This document shows positions 19,518-27,751 of a stretch of DNA of 64,000 nt, piece by piece. Origin of the DNA: Verrucomicrobiota bacterium (GTDB lineage Bacteria > Verrucomicrobiota > Verrucomicrobiia > Verrucomicrobiales > Akkermansiaceae); the NCBI GenBank assembly GCA_017301995.1, contig JAFLEH010000031.1:1-64000 (forward strand). The letters run 5' to 3'. The position numbers and the translations under genes are program-made. The notes beneath the pieces were generated by a model that was not told the origin of the DNA, searched no databases, and saw only the letters and a list, made by a program, of their open reading frames with translations. The stretch's first letter is position 1. Each line of letters starts with the position of its first letter.

Positions 19518-20309
19518 ATGAAAACAATCGTCCGAAAGATCATCACAAGTTTCATCATCTGCACATTTTCCATGCAGGTAATGGCGAAAGAGGATGACAA
19601 AATCAAAAACCCTCCCACTGATACCATTCCTCCAGTTAAGAAAGTAGTGACCCCCAAGGGTCACGATGGAAAGACATGCACCTGTCTCATTTGCCGTACT
19701 GAGCGTGGAAAAACTAATCCATCCGCGCCAGCGGCTGGCGCCAGTCCCTCCTCCCCCGGCGGCCAAGCCTCCGACAAGCCGACCGGGAAAGCTCCCGATG
19801 CCAATCGTTGCCAGCATGGCAATGTGGTAGGGCGCTGTCCCACTTGCGCTATAGGCTTGGACAAGAAAAGTGAACCCGCCACTTCCGGAGGCGAATCCAG
19901 CCGGGTTCCCGGAAAGCCTCCCGGATGGTCGGGGCCAAAACCTGATGTGAAAATCCCAAGTTCTGTCGTCGTTACGATCACCAATATTGCCGTCCCGGAT
20001 AATTCCATTCCGACGACAGGCGCGGGGCAAGGCAGTCATTCATTCACGGTCAGCGCCGCAGGAGATTACATTGTCAAAGTAGAGCAGCAACCCGCCAACA
20101 CCAAGCTAACAGCCGGGCGGAAGCCGCTCAAAGGATGGAAGGTGATATTGGCCAAGACTTCAGGCACCGTTATCGACAATAAACTGACAAATCAAAGTGG
20201 TGAAGTCAAGTTTGTCAAGCTGGCACCCGGAGACTACACGGTCACGCTGCGTGATCTAACATTGCCTGCTCAGCCTGCCCAGCCACACGGCGGGCCAAAT
20301 GGACAATGA
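19518..20309 (+). CDS. Exported low-complexity protein with two cysteine motifs
   Basis: 263 aa. A signal peptide (MKTIVRKIITSFIICTFSMQ, cleavage near VMAKED) is followed by a region rich in K, P, S and G. It carries two cysteine groups: CTCLICRTERG and CQHGNVVGRCPTC, which look like rubredoxin/zinc-ribbon knuckles and could bind metal. The C-terminal third (about 165-250) reads like a small Ig-like or B-type repeat domain: SAAGDYIVKVEQQPANTK, GEVKFVKLAPGDYTVTL. I recognise no family. Codon use and base composition are AT-richer than the flanking chromosome, suggesting transfer. The next gene, also exported and proline-rich, begins 28 bp later. Confidence 0.75.
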   Translation: MKTIVRKIITSFIICTFSMQVMAKEDDKIKNPPTDTIPPVKKVVTPKGHDGKTCTCLICRTERGKTNPSAPAAGASPSSPGGQASDKPTGKAPDANRCQHGNVVGRCPTCAIGLDKKSEPATSGGESSRVPGKPPGWSGPKPDVKIPSSVVVTITNIAVPDNSIPTTGAGQGSHSFTVSAAGDYIVKVEQQPANTKLTAGRKPLKGWKVILAKTSGTVIDNKLTNQSGEVKFVKLAPGDYTVTLRDLTLPAQPAQPHGGPNGQ

Positions 20310-20337
20310 TTGTACCGACCTTATAACCATTACAAAA

Positions 20338-20994
20338 ATGAGAATTTGCCTGACAAATCGAGCCTGCGTGTTCACCTCGCTGGTGATTGTGACTTTCGGT
20401 AGCATTTCGCTCGGCCAAGAGACACCCAAGGGAGCAACTGGAGGCGCGGTGGTTCCTCCCCCGCCGCCGCCTCCCGCAGAAGCAGGAACACCCACGGACG
20501 GAGCGGTAATTCCACCCCCACCACCGCCACCCACATCACCAGGTGCCGTAACTCCACCTCCCCCTCAGGTTCCCAAGGTGACTCCAAGAAAAAAGGGCAG
20601 TGCCCCGCTTGGAACCTCTACAAGGAAGAAGAAAGCTGGCGTTCCTGCGACAAACCCTGGCACGGGTACAAGCAACCAACCAGGCGGCAAAGGGACGTCC
20701 TCGACAGGTGGAACACCCCCTTCAGGGGGCGGAGGAACCGGCACAGTGCATAACGGAGAATTGGGACCAGACGCAACACCTCCTTCAGGCGGCGGCGGGA
20801 CCGGCGCAGTGCATAACGGAGAGCTGGGACCAGACGCAACACCTCCTTCAGGCGGCGGCGAGACCGGCTCAGTGCATAACGGAGAGTTGGGACCAGACGC
20901 GACACCGGGCGGCGGGGTGGGTTTCAAACCCACACCTCCACCCAAGCCAACGCCTCCACCAGTAGGGAAAATGCCACAGGGGGGGAGAAAATAG
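20338..20994 (+). CDS. Exported proline/glycine-rich repeat protein
   Basis: 218 aa from MRICLTNRACVFTSLVIVTF, which gives a signal peptide ending near SLGQE; an ATG 13 codons upstream overlaps the previous gene and lacks this property. The mature protein has polyproline runs (VVPPPPPPP, VIPPPPPPP), a basic stretch (PRKKGSAPLGTSTRKKK), and three near-identical 21-residue repeats of the type PPSGGGGTG-V-HNGELGPDAT. It ends in another proline-rich basic tail. There is no catalytic domain. Such composition suits an extended surface or periplasmic linker or adhesin, but that is inference only. Confidence 0.7.
   Translation: MRICLTNRACVFTSLVIVTFGSISLGQETPKGATGGAVVPPPPPPPAEAGTPTDGAVIPPPPPPPTSPGAVTPPPPQVPKVTPRKKGSAPLGTSTRKKKAGVPATNPGTGTSNQPGGKGTSSTGGTPPSGGGGTGTVHNGELGPDATPPSGGGGTGAVHNGELGPDATPPSGGGETGSVHNGELGPDATPGGGVGFKPTPPPKPTPPPVGKMPQGGRK
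20713..20901 (+). repeat. Three tandem 63-bp in-frame repeats
   Basis: CAGTGCATAACGGAGA recurs at 20744, 20807 and 20870, exactly 63 bp apart, within units running from 20713. The units differ at only a few positions and keep the frame, coding three copies of a 21-residue repeat. A fourth unit is broken off after about 10 bases. High similarity suggests recent slippage expansion. Confidence 0.9.
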
Positions 20995-21049
20995 CATCAT
21001 GTGCATCACTGTATGGGCACAGTAGGGGGACACTTCCTTTTTCACGACA

Positions 21050-21087
21050 GCCTCCACCCCCGCCCGGCCCCTGGCGGAGGTGGAGGC
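21050..21087 (+). terminator. Strong hairpin followed by TTT, probable terminator
   Basis: GCCTCCACC (21050-21058) pairs with GGTGGAGGC (21079-21087), and the flanking CCCGCC/GGCGG extends the stem. It is followed by TTTG. It sits 56 bp after the stop of the repeat protein gene and before the restriction-modification promoter, so it probably separates the two transcripts. Confidence 0.65.
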
Positions 21088-21128
21088 TTTGAAAGCATAA
21101 ACACCGAACAACCTTTTTCAGATGAAAA

Positions 21129-21181
21129 CATGGCAAAAGGTTGACTTACCGAAGTAACTTGGATAACTTCCTTTTGCCATG
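21129..21181 (+). promoter_or_regulatory. Promoter/operator: 12-bp inverted repeat ending on the start codon
   Basis: CATGGCAAAAGG (21129-21140) and CCTTTTGCCATG (21170-21181) are perfect inverted repeats with a 29-bp spacer. The final ATG of the right arm is the start codon of the ribbon-helix-helix gene. A TTGACT -35 (21141-21146) lies just inside the left arm and a weak -10 (TAACTT, 21164-21169) just before the right arm, at 17 bp. Transcription from it would start only a few bases before the ATG, so the message would be nearly leaderless; no Shine-Dalgarno sequence is present. Ribbon-helix-helix proteins commonly bind such dyads, so autoregulation is likely. Confidence 0.6.
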
Positions 21182-21376
21182 CCCGCGCAACTCCCAAAAA
21201 AGACCACCAAAACGTTTCCTCTCGATATTGACGAGAATTTGCACAAGGCTCTCAAAATCAGCGCCATTTCGGAAGGAAAGACCCTTCACTCGCTGATAAT
21301 AGACACCCTATCCGCCAAAGTTCACGAGCAAACAGGCGAGTATAAAGTGAACACCCGGAAAGGAGGAGTGCGATGA
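21179..21376 (+). CDS. Ribbon-helix-helix (Arc/CopG-like) small regulator
   Basis: 65 aa. The core KTFPLDIDENLHKALKISAI and the following SEGKTLHSLIIDTLSA fit the beta-alpha-alpha pattern of Arc/CopG-type DNA-binding proteins, with the strand at about 11-16 and helices at about 18-30 and 34-47. It overlaps the methyltransferase gene by 4 bp (ATGA), so both are co-translated. The inverted repeat across its own promoter and start codon points to autorepression and, through coupling, control of methyltransferase synthesis. An antitoxin is the usual alternative for this fold, but no toxin gene is adjacent. Confidence 0.8.
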   Translation: MPAQLPKKTTKTFPLDIDENLHKALKISAISEGKTLHSLIIDTLSAKVHEQTGEYKVNTRKGGVR

Positions 21377-22260
21377 ACCCACAGTATGTGAACGGAACCG
21401 AGGCGTGGCCGCTTCGTTGCACCGCCCGCCAACCCGTGCAGATTGTGTTTGGGGACGTCCGCGACAAGCTGCTTTCGATTCCGGACGGAGTGTTTCACAC
21501 ATGTGTCACATCACCGCCCTATTGGGGGATGCGTGATTATGGCCACGACAATCAGATCGGTGCGGAGGAACTGCTCCCTGAATATGTGGAGAATCTCGTG
21601 AAAGTCTTCCGCGAGGTTCGGCGTGTGTTGCGCGATGACGGGACCTTCTGGCTAAACCTTGGAAATACGTACACTTCCGGCGGCCGCGCGTGGCGCGACA
21701 AGGACATGAAGAACAAGGGACGCGCAATGTCGTATCGTCCGGACACGCCGGTCGGTCTCAAACCCAAGGACCTTATTGGAGTGGCGTGGATGGTTGCGAT
21801 GGCCCTCCAACTCGACGGTTGGTATCTGCGTTCCGACATTATCTGGCACAAACCCAATTGTCAGCCTGAGTCGGTCAAAGACAGGGTCACCGTGGCTCAT
21901 GAGTATCTGTTTATGTTCTCGAAATCAGAGAACTACTATTTCGATCAGGAATCGATCAAGGAGGCAACCACCGGAGGGGGAGGGAAGAAGAACAAACGCA
22001 CGATTTGGTCTATCAACACTGAGCCATGCAAGGAAGCCCACTTTGCCGTGTTTCCGCGCGCTTTGGTTCGCCCTTGCGTTCTCGCCGGATCGCCTGAAAA
22101 CGGTCTTGTTCTCGATCCGTTTTTCGGAAGCGGAACGGTTGGGGTGGTGGCCATCGAGCATCGCCGCCGGTGCATGGGAGTGGAGGCAAAACAGGAATAC
22201 GTTGAAATCGCGAAAGCAAGGATTTCAGGCGCGTGCCCGGCTCTCTTCACGGACGCTTGA
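21373..22260 (+). CDS. Site-specific DNA methyltransferase, beta class (N4-cytosine likely)
   Basis: 295 aa. Catalytic motif IV is T46-S-P-P-Y-W51, early in the protein, and the AdoMet-binding motif I DPFFGSGT (248-255) is near the C-terminus. This IV-then-I order defines the permuted beta class. TSPPYWG followed by MRDYG is typical of N4-cytosine enzymes, although N6-adenine beta enzymes with a SPPY motif exist. The variable middle (about 105-215) would be the target-recognition region. It is paired with a convergent gene for a putative endonuclease, with tails overlapping by 14 bp, and follows a ribbon-helix-helix regulator. This forms a compact type II restriction-modification unit. Recognition sequence unknown. 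Confidence 0.9.
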   Translation: MNPQYVNGTEAWPLRCTARQPVQIVFGDVRDKLLSIPDGVFHTCVTSPPYWGMRDYGHDNQIGAEELLPEYVENLVKVFREVRRVLRDDGTFWLNLGNTYTSGGRAWRDKDMKNKGRAMSYRPDTPVGLKPKDLIGVAWMVAMALQLDGWYLRSDIIWHKPNCQPESVKDRVTVAHEYLFMFSKSENYYFDQESIKEATTGGGGKKNKRTIWSINTEPCKEAHFAVFPRALVRPCVLAGSPENGLVLDPFFGSGTVGVVAIEHRRRCMGVEAKQEYVEIAKARISGACPALFTDA

Positions 22261-23017
22261 GCGGAGGAGAAAATCTCCACACCGCGTGAACCATGCAGCG
22301 ATTCTTATCGAGGTTTTTGATCTGGAGCTTGCGCTCGGTTCCCCCATCGAAATACAACGAAAACACTGTGGATCCGTTCTCTTCGACGAAACAATTTCCG
22401 GGCTTGGGGCTTTGTTTGCTTGTTAGAGTCATCTCAAGCCTGCCCGCTTCCGCCATCGCCAGGAGCGATACGGGAATTTCAACCATCTCATAGCTGTATT
22501 CCGGATCTCCCATTTCAAGCGTCCGCAGGACGAAGATCCGACTTACCCCTTTGAGATTCGCAAGGAACTGGCCCAACAACCCCTCCAGATTCTTGGGATT
22601 GTCGTTCCATTCCCCTTTTCCCAACTCCATATATTTTGAGATGTGAAGCACCATGGGCTTGATGGATTTGGCGGCTTCGGTCTTGAGGGAACACGGTTTC
22701 CCTTTGATGAGAATGTCGTGACCTTTCGTTCCTCGGGGAGCAAGCGAGCAATCAACGCCTGAATCCAACAGAACACGTTCCAAAGCGTATTCAAATTTGT
22801 CCTTGGAAAACGGCTCCCTCGAGAAGCAGTGATGTAATCTGAGAACATCTCCGAAGTAATCCAGGGCTTGCTTCGATATGAGATCGGATTTGGGGCTCCG
22901 TCGGTAGGATTTAGGGGATAGAAAAACCCCAACCACTCCGTCAATCATCTCCAGTTGATGATTGGAAAGGGCTGGAAGGGCTGCTACCAAGCGCTGGATG
23001 CGGGATATTTCGGTCAT
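22247..23017 (-). CDS. Putative type II restriction endonuclease
   Basis: 256 aa, no signal peptide, and not a family I recognise by sequence. The call rests on position, convergent with and overlapping the methyltransferase gene, and on a PD-(D/E)xK-like signature: D101 in KGHDILIKG followed by S110-L-K112 in CSLKTEA, at spacing typical of the fold, though the acidic residue before the lysine is serine here. Candidate helper acids lie in FEYALERVLLDSG. Separate, opposite transcription of nuclease and methyltransferase is common in type II systems because the nuclease must appear late. A different nuclease-type or unrelated cargo protein is possible. Confidence 0.6.
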   Translation of the reverse strand: MTEISRIQRLVAALPALSNHQLEMIDGVVGVFLSPKSYRRSPKSDLISKQALDYFGDVLRLHHCFSREPFSKDKFEYALERVLLDSGVDCSLAPRGTKGHDILIKGKPCSLKTEAAKSIKPMVLHISKYMELGKGEWNDNPKNLEGLLGQFLANLKGVSRIFVLRTLEMGDPEYSYEMVEIPVSLLAMAEAGRLEMTLTSKQSPKPGNCFVEENGSTVFSLYFDGGTERKLQIKNLDKNRCMVHAVWRFSPPLKRP

Positions 23018-23104
23018 CTGGGGATACTCATGCTTGGGTTGCGGTTGGCATCAGCGGGCTCGCGGTTGTATGGTTGGATGGCGTTGGAAGCCTACTGCTT
23101 GCGC

Positions 23105-24586
23105 CTACTCCTTGCGCTTGAGCAGCGGGAAAAGCACCACGTCGCGGATGGTGGGTGCGCCGGTTAGCATCATGCACAGGCGGTCGATGCCGATGCCGAT
23201 GCCGCCTGCGGGTGGCATGCCGTGTTCGAGGGTTTCGATGAAATCGTAATCGACCTTCTGGGTTTCCTCTCCGGACTGGTGTTCGAGCCGTTCGCGCTGG
23301 ACGTCGGGGTCGTTGAGTTCGGAGTATCCGGGCGAGATTTCCTGGCCGTTGATAATGAGTTCATAGACCTCCACGGTCTTGCCGCCGGGGCTGACCTTCG
23401 CCAGCGGCACGAGCTGGCTGGACACCCGCGTGACGAAGCACGGGTCGAAGGTTTTCTCCTCCACCAGCTTCTCGAAGACCTGTTGGATCACCTCGTGGTC
23501 CTCCATTTCCGGGGAGATCTGCACACCCAATTCCTCGCAGCGCTGGCGGCGGCCTTCGGGTGTCAGGTCGAAGAAATCCGCGCCCGCCGCGCCGGCGATC
23601 AGCCCATGATAGTCCGCGCGTTTCCACGGACGGGCGAGATTGATCGTTCTAACCGGATCGCCTTCCTCGTCGTGATGGTGGATTTCCAGACCGCCGCAGA
23701 ATTTCTCCGCCAGATGGCAGACGAGTTCCTCGACCATGTCCGCCATGACTTCGAAATCGGCGTAGGCCCAGTAGGCTTCCAACATGGTGAACTCCGGATT
23801 GTGGCGGCGCGAGATCCCCTCGTTGCGGAAACTGCGGTTGAGTTCGAAAATCTTCGGAAACCCGCCCACTAACAACCGCTTGAGAAACAGCTCCGGCGCG
23901 ATGCGCAGGGTGAGCGGCATGTTGAGCGCGTTGTGGTGGGTTTCGAACGGGCGCGCCGCCGCGCCGCCGGCCACGTCGTGCAGCATCGGGGTTTCCACTT
24001 CCAGAAACCCGCGGTCCTGGAGGAAACGCCGGATTTCCGCAACCATCCGCGAGCGTTTCACGAACAGCGCGGCGCTCTCGGGATTTCCCATCAGATCCAG
24101 GTGGCGCTTGCGGTACTTGATCTCGCGGTCGGCCAGACCGTGCCACTTGTCCGGCATCGGCCGCAGCGATTTTGATAGAACGGTGAACGCCTCGATTTTC
24201 ACCGACGGTTCGCCGGTGCGGGTCACAAAAGTCTCGCCCTCGATTCCGAGCCAATCCCCGCGGTCGAGGCATTTCCACACCGCCGCCTGGTGCTCGTCGA
24301 GCGTTTTGGTGGATAGATACCCCTGGATGGAGCCGTGGATGTCGGCGAGGTGGATGAAGCACGACTTGCCCATGTCGCGCAGTCCGGTGACGCGCCCGGC
24401 GACTTTCACCCGCAGTCCTTCGGCGAAGGCGTCGCGCAGTTCGCCCGGAGTGGTGGTGGTGTCGAACCGCGCGCCAAACGGATCCACGCCGAGTTCGCGC
24501 AGTTTCGCGAGCTTCTCGCGGCGGACGGCGATCAGTTCGGCTTCGGTCGATTGCGGGGCTTGCGGCGTGTTGGTGGCGTCGGACAT
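23105..24586 (-). CDS. lysS: Lysyl-tRNA synthetase, class II
   Basis: 493 aa from MSDATNTPQAPQSTEAELIA; the open frame upstream is not LysRS-like. An OB-fold anticodon-binding domain (about 60-165, KVAGRVTGLRDMGKSCFIHL) precedes the class II catalytic core with motif 2 (FRNEGISRRHNPEF) and motif 3 (GGIGIGIDRL). It charges tRNA-Lys in the cytoplasm. It is a normal housekeeping gene that marks the right edge of the island, and it is divergent from the large operon starting 135 bp away. Confidence 0.96.
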   Translation of the reverse strand: MSDATNTPQAPQSTEAELIAVRREKLAKLRELGVDPFGARFDTTTTPGELRDAFAEGLRVKVAGRVTGLRDMGKSCFIHLADIHGSIQGYLSTKTLDEHQAAVWKCLDRGDWLGIEGETFVTRTGEPSVKIEAFTVLSKSLRPMPDKWHGLADREIKYRKRHLDLMGNPESAALFVKRSRMVAEIRRFLQDRGFLEVETPMLHDVAGGAAARPFETHHNALNMPLTLRIAPELFLKRLLVGGFPKIFELNRSFRNEGISRRHNPEFTMLEAYWAYADFEVMADMVEELVCHLAEKFCGGLEIHHHDEEGDPVRTINLARPWKRADYHGLIAGAAGADFFDLTPEGRRQRCEELGVQISPEMEDHEVIQQVFEKLVEEKTFDPCFVTRVSSQLVPLAKVSPGGKTVEVYELIINGQEISPGYSELNDPDVQRERLEHQSGEETQKVDYDFIETLEHGMPPAGGIGIGIDRLCMMLTGAPTIRDVVLFPLLKRKE

Positions 24587-24721
24587 GGCTGGCACGGGGA
24601 TAGCGGAAATCCTTCCGGACGGCAAGAACAAGCCCGCGAACCGACGGTGGGGCGGAAATTCGCGGAAATTTCGCAAAGTTTTCGCTCCACACGGCGTTAT
24701 GGATTTGTTATTTCCCAATTC

Positions 24722-27700
24722 GTGAGCGCGACATTCCGTTTGACGTGCGGTATTCTGCTAGGTCTTCAGATCGCAGGCCTGGCCCAGAACGTGCCTGCGA
24801 CGGAGGTCAAAACGCCGGATTTTTCCGAGGGATTCAAACGGCTCGCCGCGCTCGGTTTGCCGTCGCTCGACGACAAGGCGGTATGGGTGACTTCGAAAAA
24901 CACCCGGCTTTCCTACCAATTCCAGCGCTCGATCAAGGGTTTCAAGGGCAACGCCTGGCAGGCCGGCACCGGCAAGGATGCCATCATGGTCGAGTTTGGC
25001 GCGGTGAGAGCCTCCACCGGGGCGATGGCCGCGACGAAGCCGGATCTCGACAAAGACGTGGCAACGCTGATCGAGGCGCTGCGCAAGGCCGACCCCCAGG
25101 GCACCGAGTCCGATGGCATTCTGGGCTACCGCTACTCGCCGGGCGGCATGGCCGCGGAGGTGTTCGTTTTCGCCGCCCAACTCCATCAGACCGGCCACGC
25201 CGACGCCGCCAACCGTGTGGCCACCGCGCTCTTCGACGCCATGCCGTCGCGCGAGAACCTCGTGGACCAGGTGGTCGGGAGAATCGCGTCCAAAGCCTAT
25301 GATGAGGTTGCGGAGAAATTCTTCGAGACCGGCGATTGGGCGGCCTATCATCGCGATGCGGCGGCGCTTGTGGAGAAATTTCCCCGCGGATGGAGCCTGC
25401 GGGAACCGGTCGCCATGCTGCTGCCGCTGTTGGAAAACCGCGCGAAGGGCGGGGAGGTCCCGTCCGTTTCCCTATCAGGAGTGGAAATTCCCGAGAAGGC
25501 CGCAGCCATCGCCGCGGAATTGCTGGCGAAGCCCGCCCCGGCGAAACCCGGCCGTGGCGGGGTCGATCCCGTGGAACTCAGAGGAATGCCCGCCGAGGCC
25601 CGGGCGGAGTATATCCGGTACATGTACGGCCGCGGATCTTCCATCCCGGACCAATGGCTCGTCAACGAAGCACCCACGACGGCCGATATCGCCAATCCGC
25701 TGATGAAACTGGCCGCCCTCGGCACAGACGCGCTCCCGGCGCTCGCCGCGGTGCTCGGGGACACCACGTTGACTCACCGGCGGAATTTGTCGGAGAGCGG
25801 CTATGATAGTCCGTTTGGCAACCGGCAAATTGGCGGTGAAGACCAGGCCGCGGCCGCCTTCCAATCCCTCAACCGCCCCGCGTCGCGCGGCGAAATCGCG
25901 CGGATGATGCTGAAGTCCGCTCTGCCCGATCCGGACGACAGTTTGGACGAGACCGACGACGAGAGCCTGAAATCCATGGCGATCGAGTTCTGGCAAGCCC
26001 ACCGCAACCACTCGCGAGAGGAACTGGCGGTCGTCTTTCTCCGGAGCGGATCCTCGCGGCAGGTTTCCAGCGCGGCCTCCGTGCTGGCGTCCGCCAAGGA
26101 CGAGAAATACCACAAGCTGTTCGAAGAGCACATCCTCGCGCTCGATCCCGCCTATCCGGCCTATCAGGATGTCACGGTCTATCTGAAATCCCGCGGCAAG
26201 GCGGGGAAGGACTTTTTCGAGAGCTACGCCAAGCTCATCCGCGCCCAGGCGCCCGACCCGAAGGACGACGACACCGACAACAGCGGAGGGTTCGATCAGA
26301 ACACCTACATGCTCCGCGAGGCCGGAGGCGTGGAGCAGATCATCAAATCCCTCGCCCCGCTGGTGGGGGACAAAACCCCGCGGGACATCGCCCTGGAAAT
26401 CGCGCGCGGCAAACCGGCCGATGCCGAAGCCGCCATTGAGGCCCTCGCCCCGGTGCTGGAGGAACTCAAGCCGCTTAAGCGCCTGCATGCCCTGCTAGGC
26501 GGGGCCAGCGTGGCCACCGACACGGGCGTCCGCGCGCGATTCCTCCATGCGTGCCTCGAAATCGAGTGGTATGACGAAGACGAGGATGAGGAGGAACCCG
26601 CGGAGAAAAGCGGGGAACCATCCAAGCCCGCCCCGGTACGCGCCATCGGCCCGGTGGAGGCCGGAGTCTGGCGCAAGCTCATCGCGGATACGGCTAAAAT
26701 CCCTAAGGAACTCGCGTCATCGAATCCAAGCCACCGCAATTCGTTGGACTCGCTGCTGGTGACCGAAACCATCGGCGACCTTGCCTGTTACGCGCTGGAG
26801 GCATCCATGGAAACCGACCAAGGAATCTACGGGATCATCCGGGCCGCGGAGTTGTTGGGGAAAAAATCCTCCGAACTTGTCCGCGAATTCGCGGTCGCCC
26901 GGTTGGATGGAAAAGCCCCACCCTCGCTGCCGGATGCGGAAAAGGTGAGCGAAGACCGTCTCAAGGAAATCATCGCCGCCGCCGGCGCGCTCAAGCCGAC
27001 CGAGATCGGCGCCCACATCAAGACCCTTACCCCGGACGAACAGGCAAAATGGCTACAATGGATCACCGATCCGGAAGACATCGAGGTTCCCCCATCCGTC
27101 AAGGCGATGGCATGGATCGTTCAGGAGGAGATGAAGATTTGGAGAGATCCGCCATGGCCGGGGAAATACCAACCCGCCATCAAGACCGGTTTTCTTGTTT
27201 CGCCGGAAAACGTGCTGGCGCTGTTCAAAGAATACGCCGCCAAACCCGACGAAAGCACTCCACGCCTCGTTGTTTTCCGGACGTCCGACGACCACCCCGG
27301 TCTATCTGTCACGGAAATCAAGATCGACCTAACCGCACCACTGCCGAAGGCGAAGCCGGGCGACGGCGGAAACGATGAGGATGAGGAAGCCGCCGCCGAT
27401 CCTTCCGCCGGGCTTGCCCGCTGGCGGGACACCTTCAAAACCTGCATTGAAGCGCTGGAGAAGGCCCCCTCCGCATCCGGCGCCATCCACCTTCAATCGT
27501 CCGTCCAAGAAGAAGGCGGACACAAGGCGATGATCCTGATCGACAAGGACGGCAACCTATCCGTCGTCAAGGACGAGGATGAGGAATCCCCACCGGCCGA
27601 CGCGCCCGCCGCAATCAAGGCCGCCCTCGGAACAGGAGGAGATCCGCAACAGGTCGTATGGATCGTCCTCGCCCGCAAACATCTTGACGCATTGATGAAA

Positions 27701-27751
27701 GATCCCACCCCGGAAACTCCCGACCCATCCGAAATCCTACCGCCGCCATGA
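24722..27751 (+). CDS. Large exported protein heading the MoxR operon, unknown function
   Basis: 1009 aa from a GTG start, chosen because it begins a good signal peptide (MSATFRLTCGILLGLQIAGL, then AQNVPA). Much longer upstream reading is open but antisense to lysS. The mature part is soluble-looking and helical, with segments resembling degenerate alpha-helical repeats (for example ALGTDALPALAAVLGDTTLT) and an acidic patch (EIEWYDEDEDEEEPAEK). I recognise no catalytic motif. It overlaps moxR by 4 bp (ATGA), so it is part of the same translational unit, and may be a periplasmic partner of the MoxR/von Willebrand machinery. That link is inference from position. Confidence 0.75.
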   Translation: MSATFRLTCGILLGLQIAGLAQNVPATEVKTPDFSEGFKRLAALGLPSLDDKAVWVTSKNTRLSYQFQRSIKGFKGNAWQAGTGKDAIMVEFGAVRASTGAMAATKPDLDKDVATLIEALRKADPQGTESDGILGYRYSPGGMAAEVFVFAAQLHQTGHADAANRVATALFDAMPSRENLVDQVVGRIASKAYDEVAEKFFETGDWAAYHRDAAALVEKFPRGWSLREPVAMLLPLLENRAKGGEVPSVSLSGVEIPEKAAAIAAELLAKPAPAKPGRGGVDPVELRGMPAEARAEYIRYMYGRGSSIPDQWLVNEAPTTADIANPLMKLAALGTDALPALAAVLGDTTLTHRRNLSESGYDSPFGNRQIGGEDQAAAAFQSLNRPASRGEIARMMLKSALPDPDDSLDETDDESLKSMAIEFWQAHRNHSREELAVVFLRSGSSRQVSSAASVLASAKDEKYHKLFEEHILALDPAYPAYQDVTVYLKSRGKAGKDFFESYAKLIRAQAPDPKDDDTDNSGGFDQNTYMLREAGGVEQIIKSLAPLVGDKTPRDIALEIARGKPADAEAAIEALAPVLEELKPLKRLHALLGGASVATDTGVRARFLHACLEIEWYDEDEDEEEPAEKSGEPSKPAPVRAIGPVEAGVWRKLIADTAKIPKELASSNPSHRNSLDSLLVTETIGDLACYALEASMETDQGIYGIIRAAELLGKKSSELVREFAVARLDGKAPPSLPDAEKVSEDRLKEIIAAAGALKPTEIGAHIKTLTPDEQAKWLQWITDPEDIEVPPSVKAMAWIVQEEMKIWRDPPWPGKYQPAIKTGFLVSPENVLALFKEYAAKPDESTPRLVVFRTSDDHPGLSVTEIKIDLTAPLPKAKPGDGGNDEDEEAAADPSAGLARWRDTFKTCIEALEKAPSASGAIHLQSSVQEEGGHKAMILIDKDGNLSVVKDEDEESPPADAPAAIKAALGTGGDPQQVVWIVLARKHLDALMKDPTPETPDPSEILPPP

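Noticed and set aside
20713..20901. Regular 63-bp repeats considered as a CRISPR array
   Set aside because: Units are contiguous, without unique spacers, keep an open reading frame and code a glycine/proline repeat; no cas genes are near.
21179..22260. RHH protein plus downstream gene considered as a toxin-antitoxin pair
   Set aside because: The downstream gene has intact methyltransferase motifs (TSPPYW, DPFFGSGT), so a regulatory role in restriction-modification fits better.
19025..23104. The island considered as a prophage or integrative element
   Set aside because: No integrase, phage structural or replication gene, tRNA target or long flanking direct repeat was found; only composition and gene content suggest transfer.
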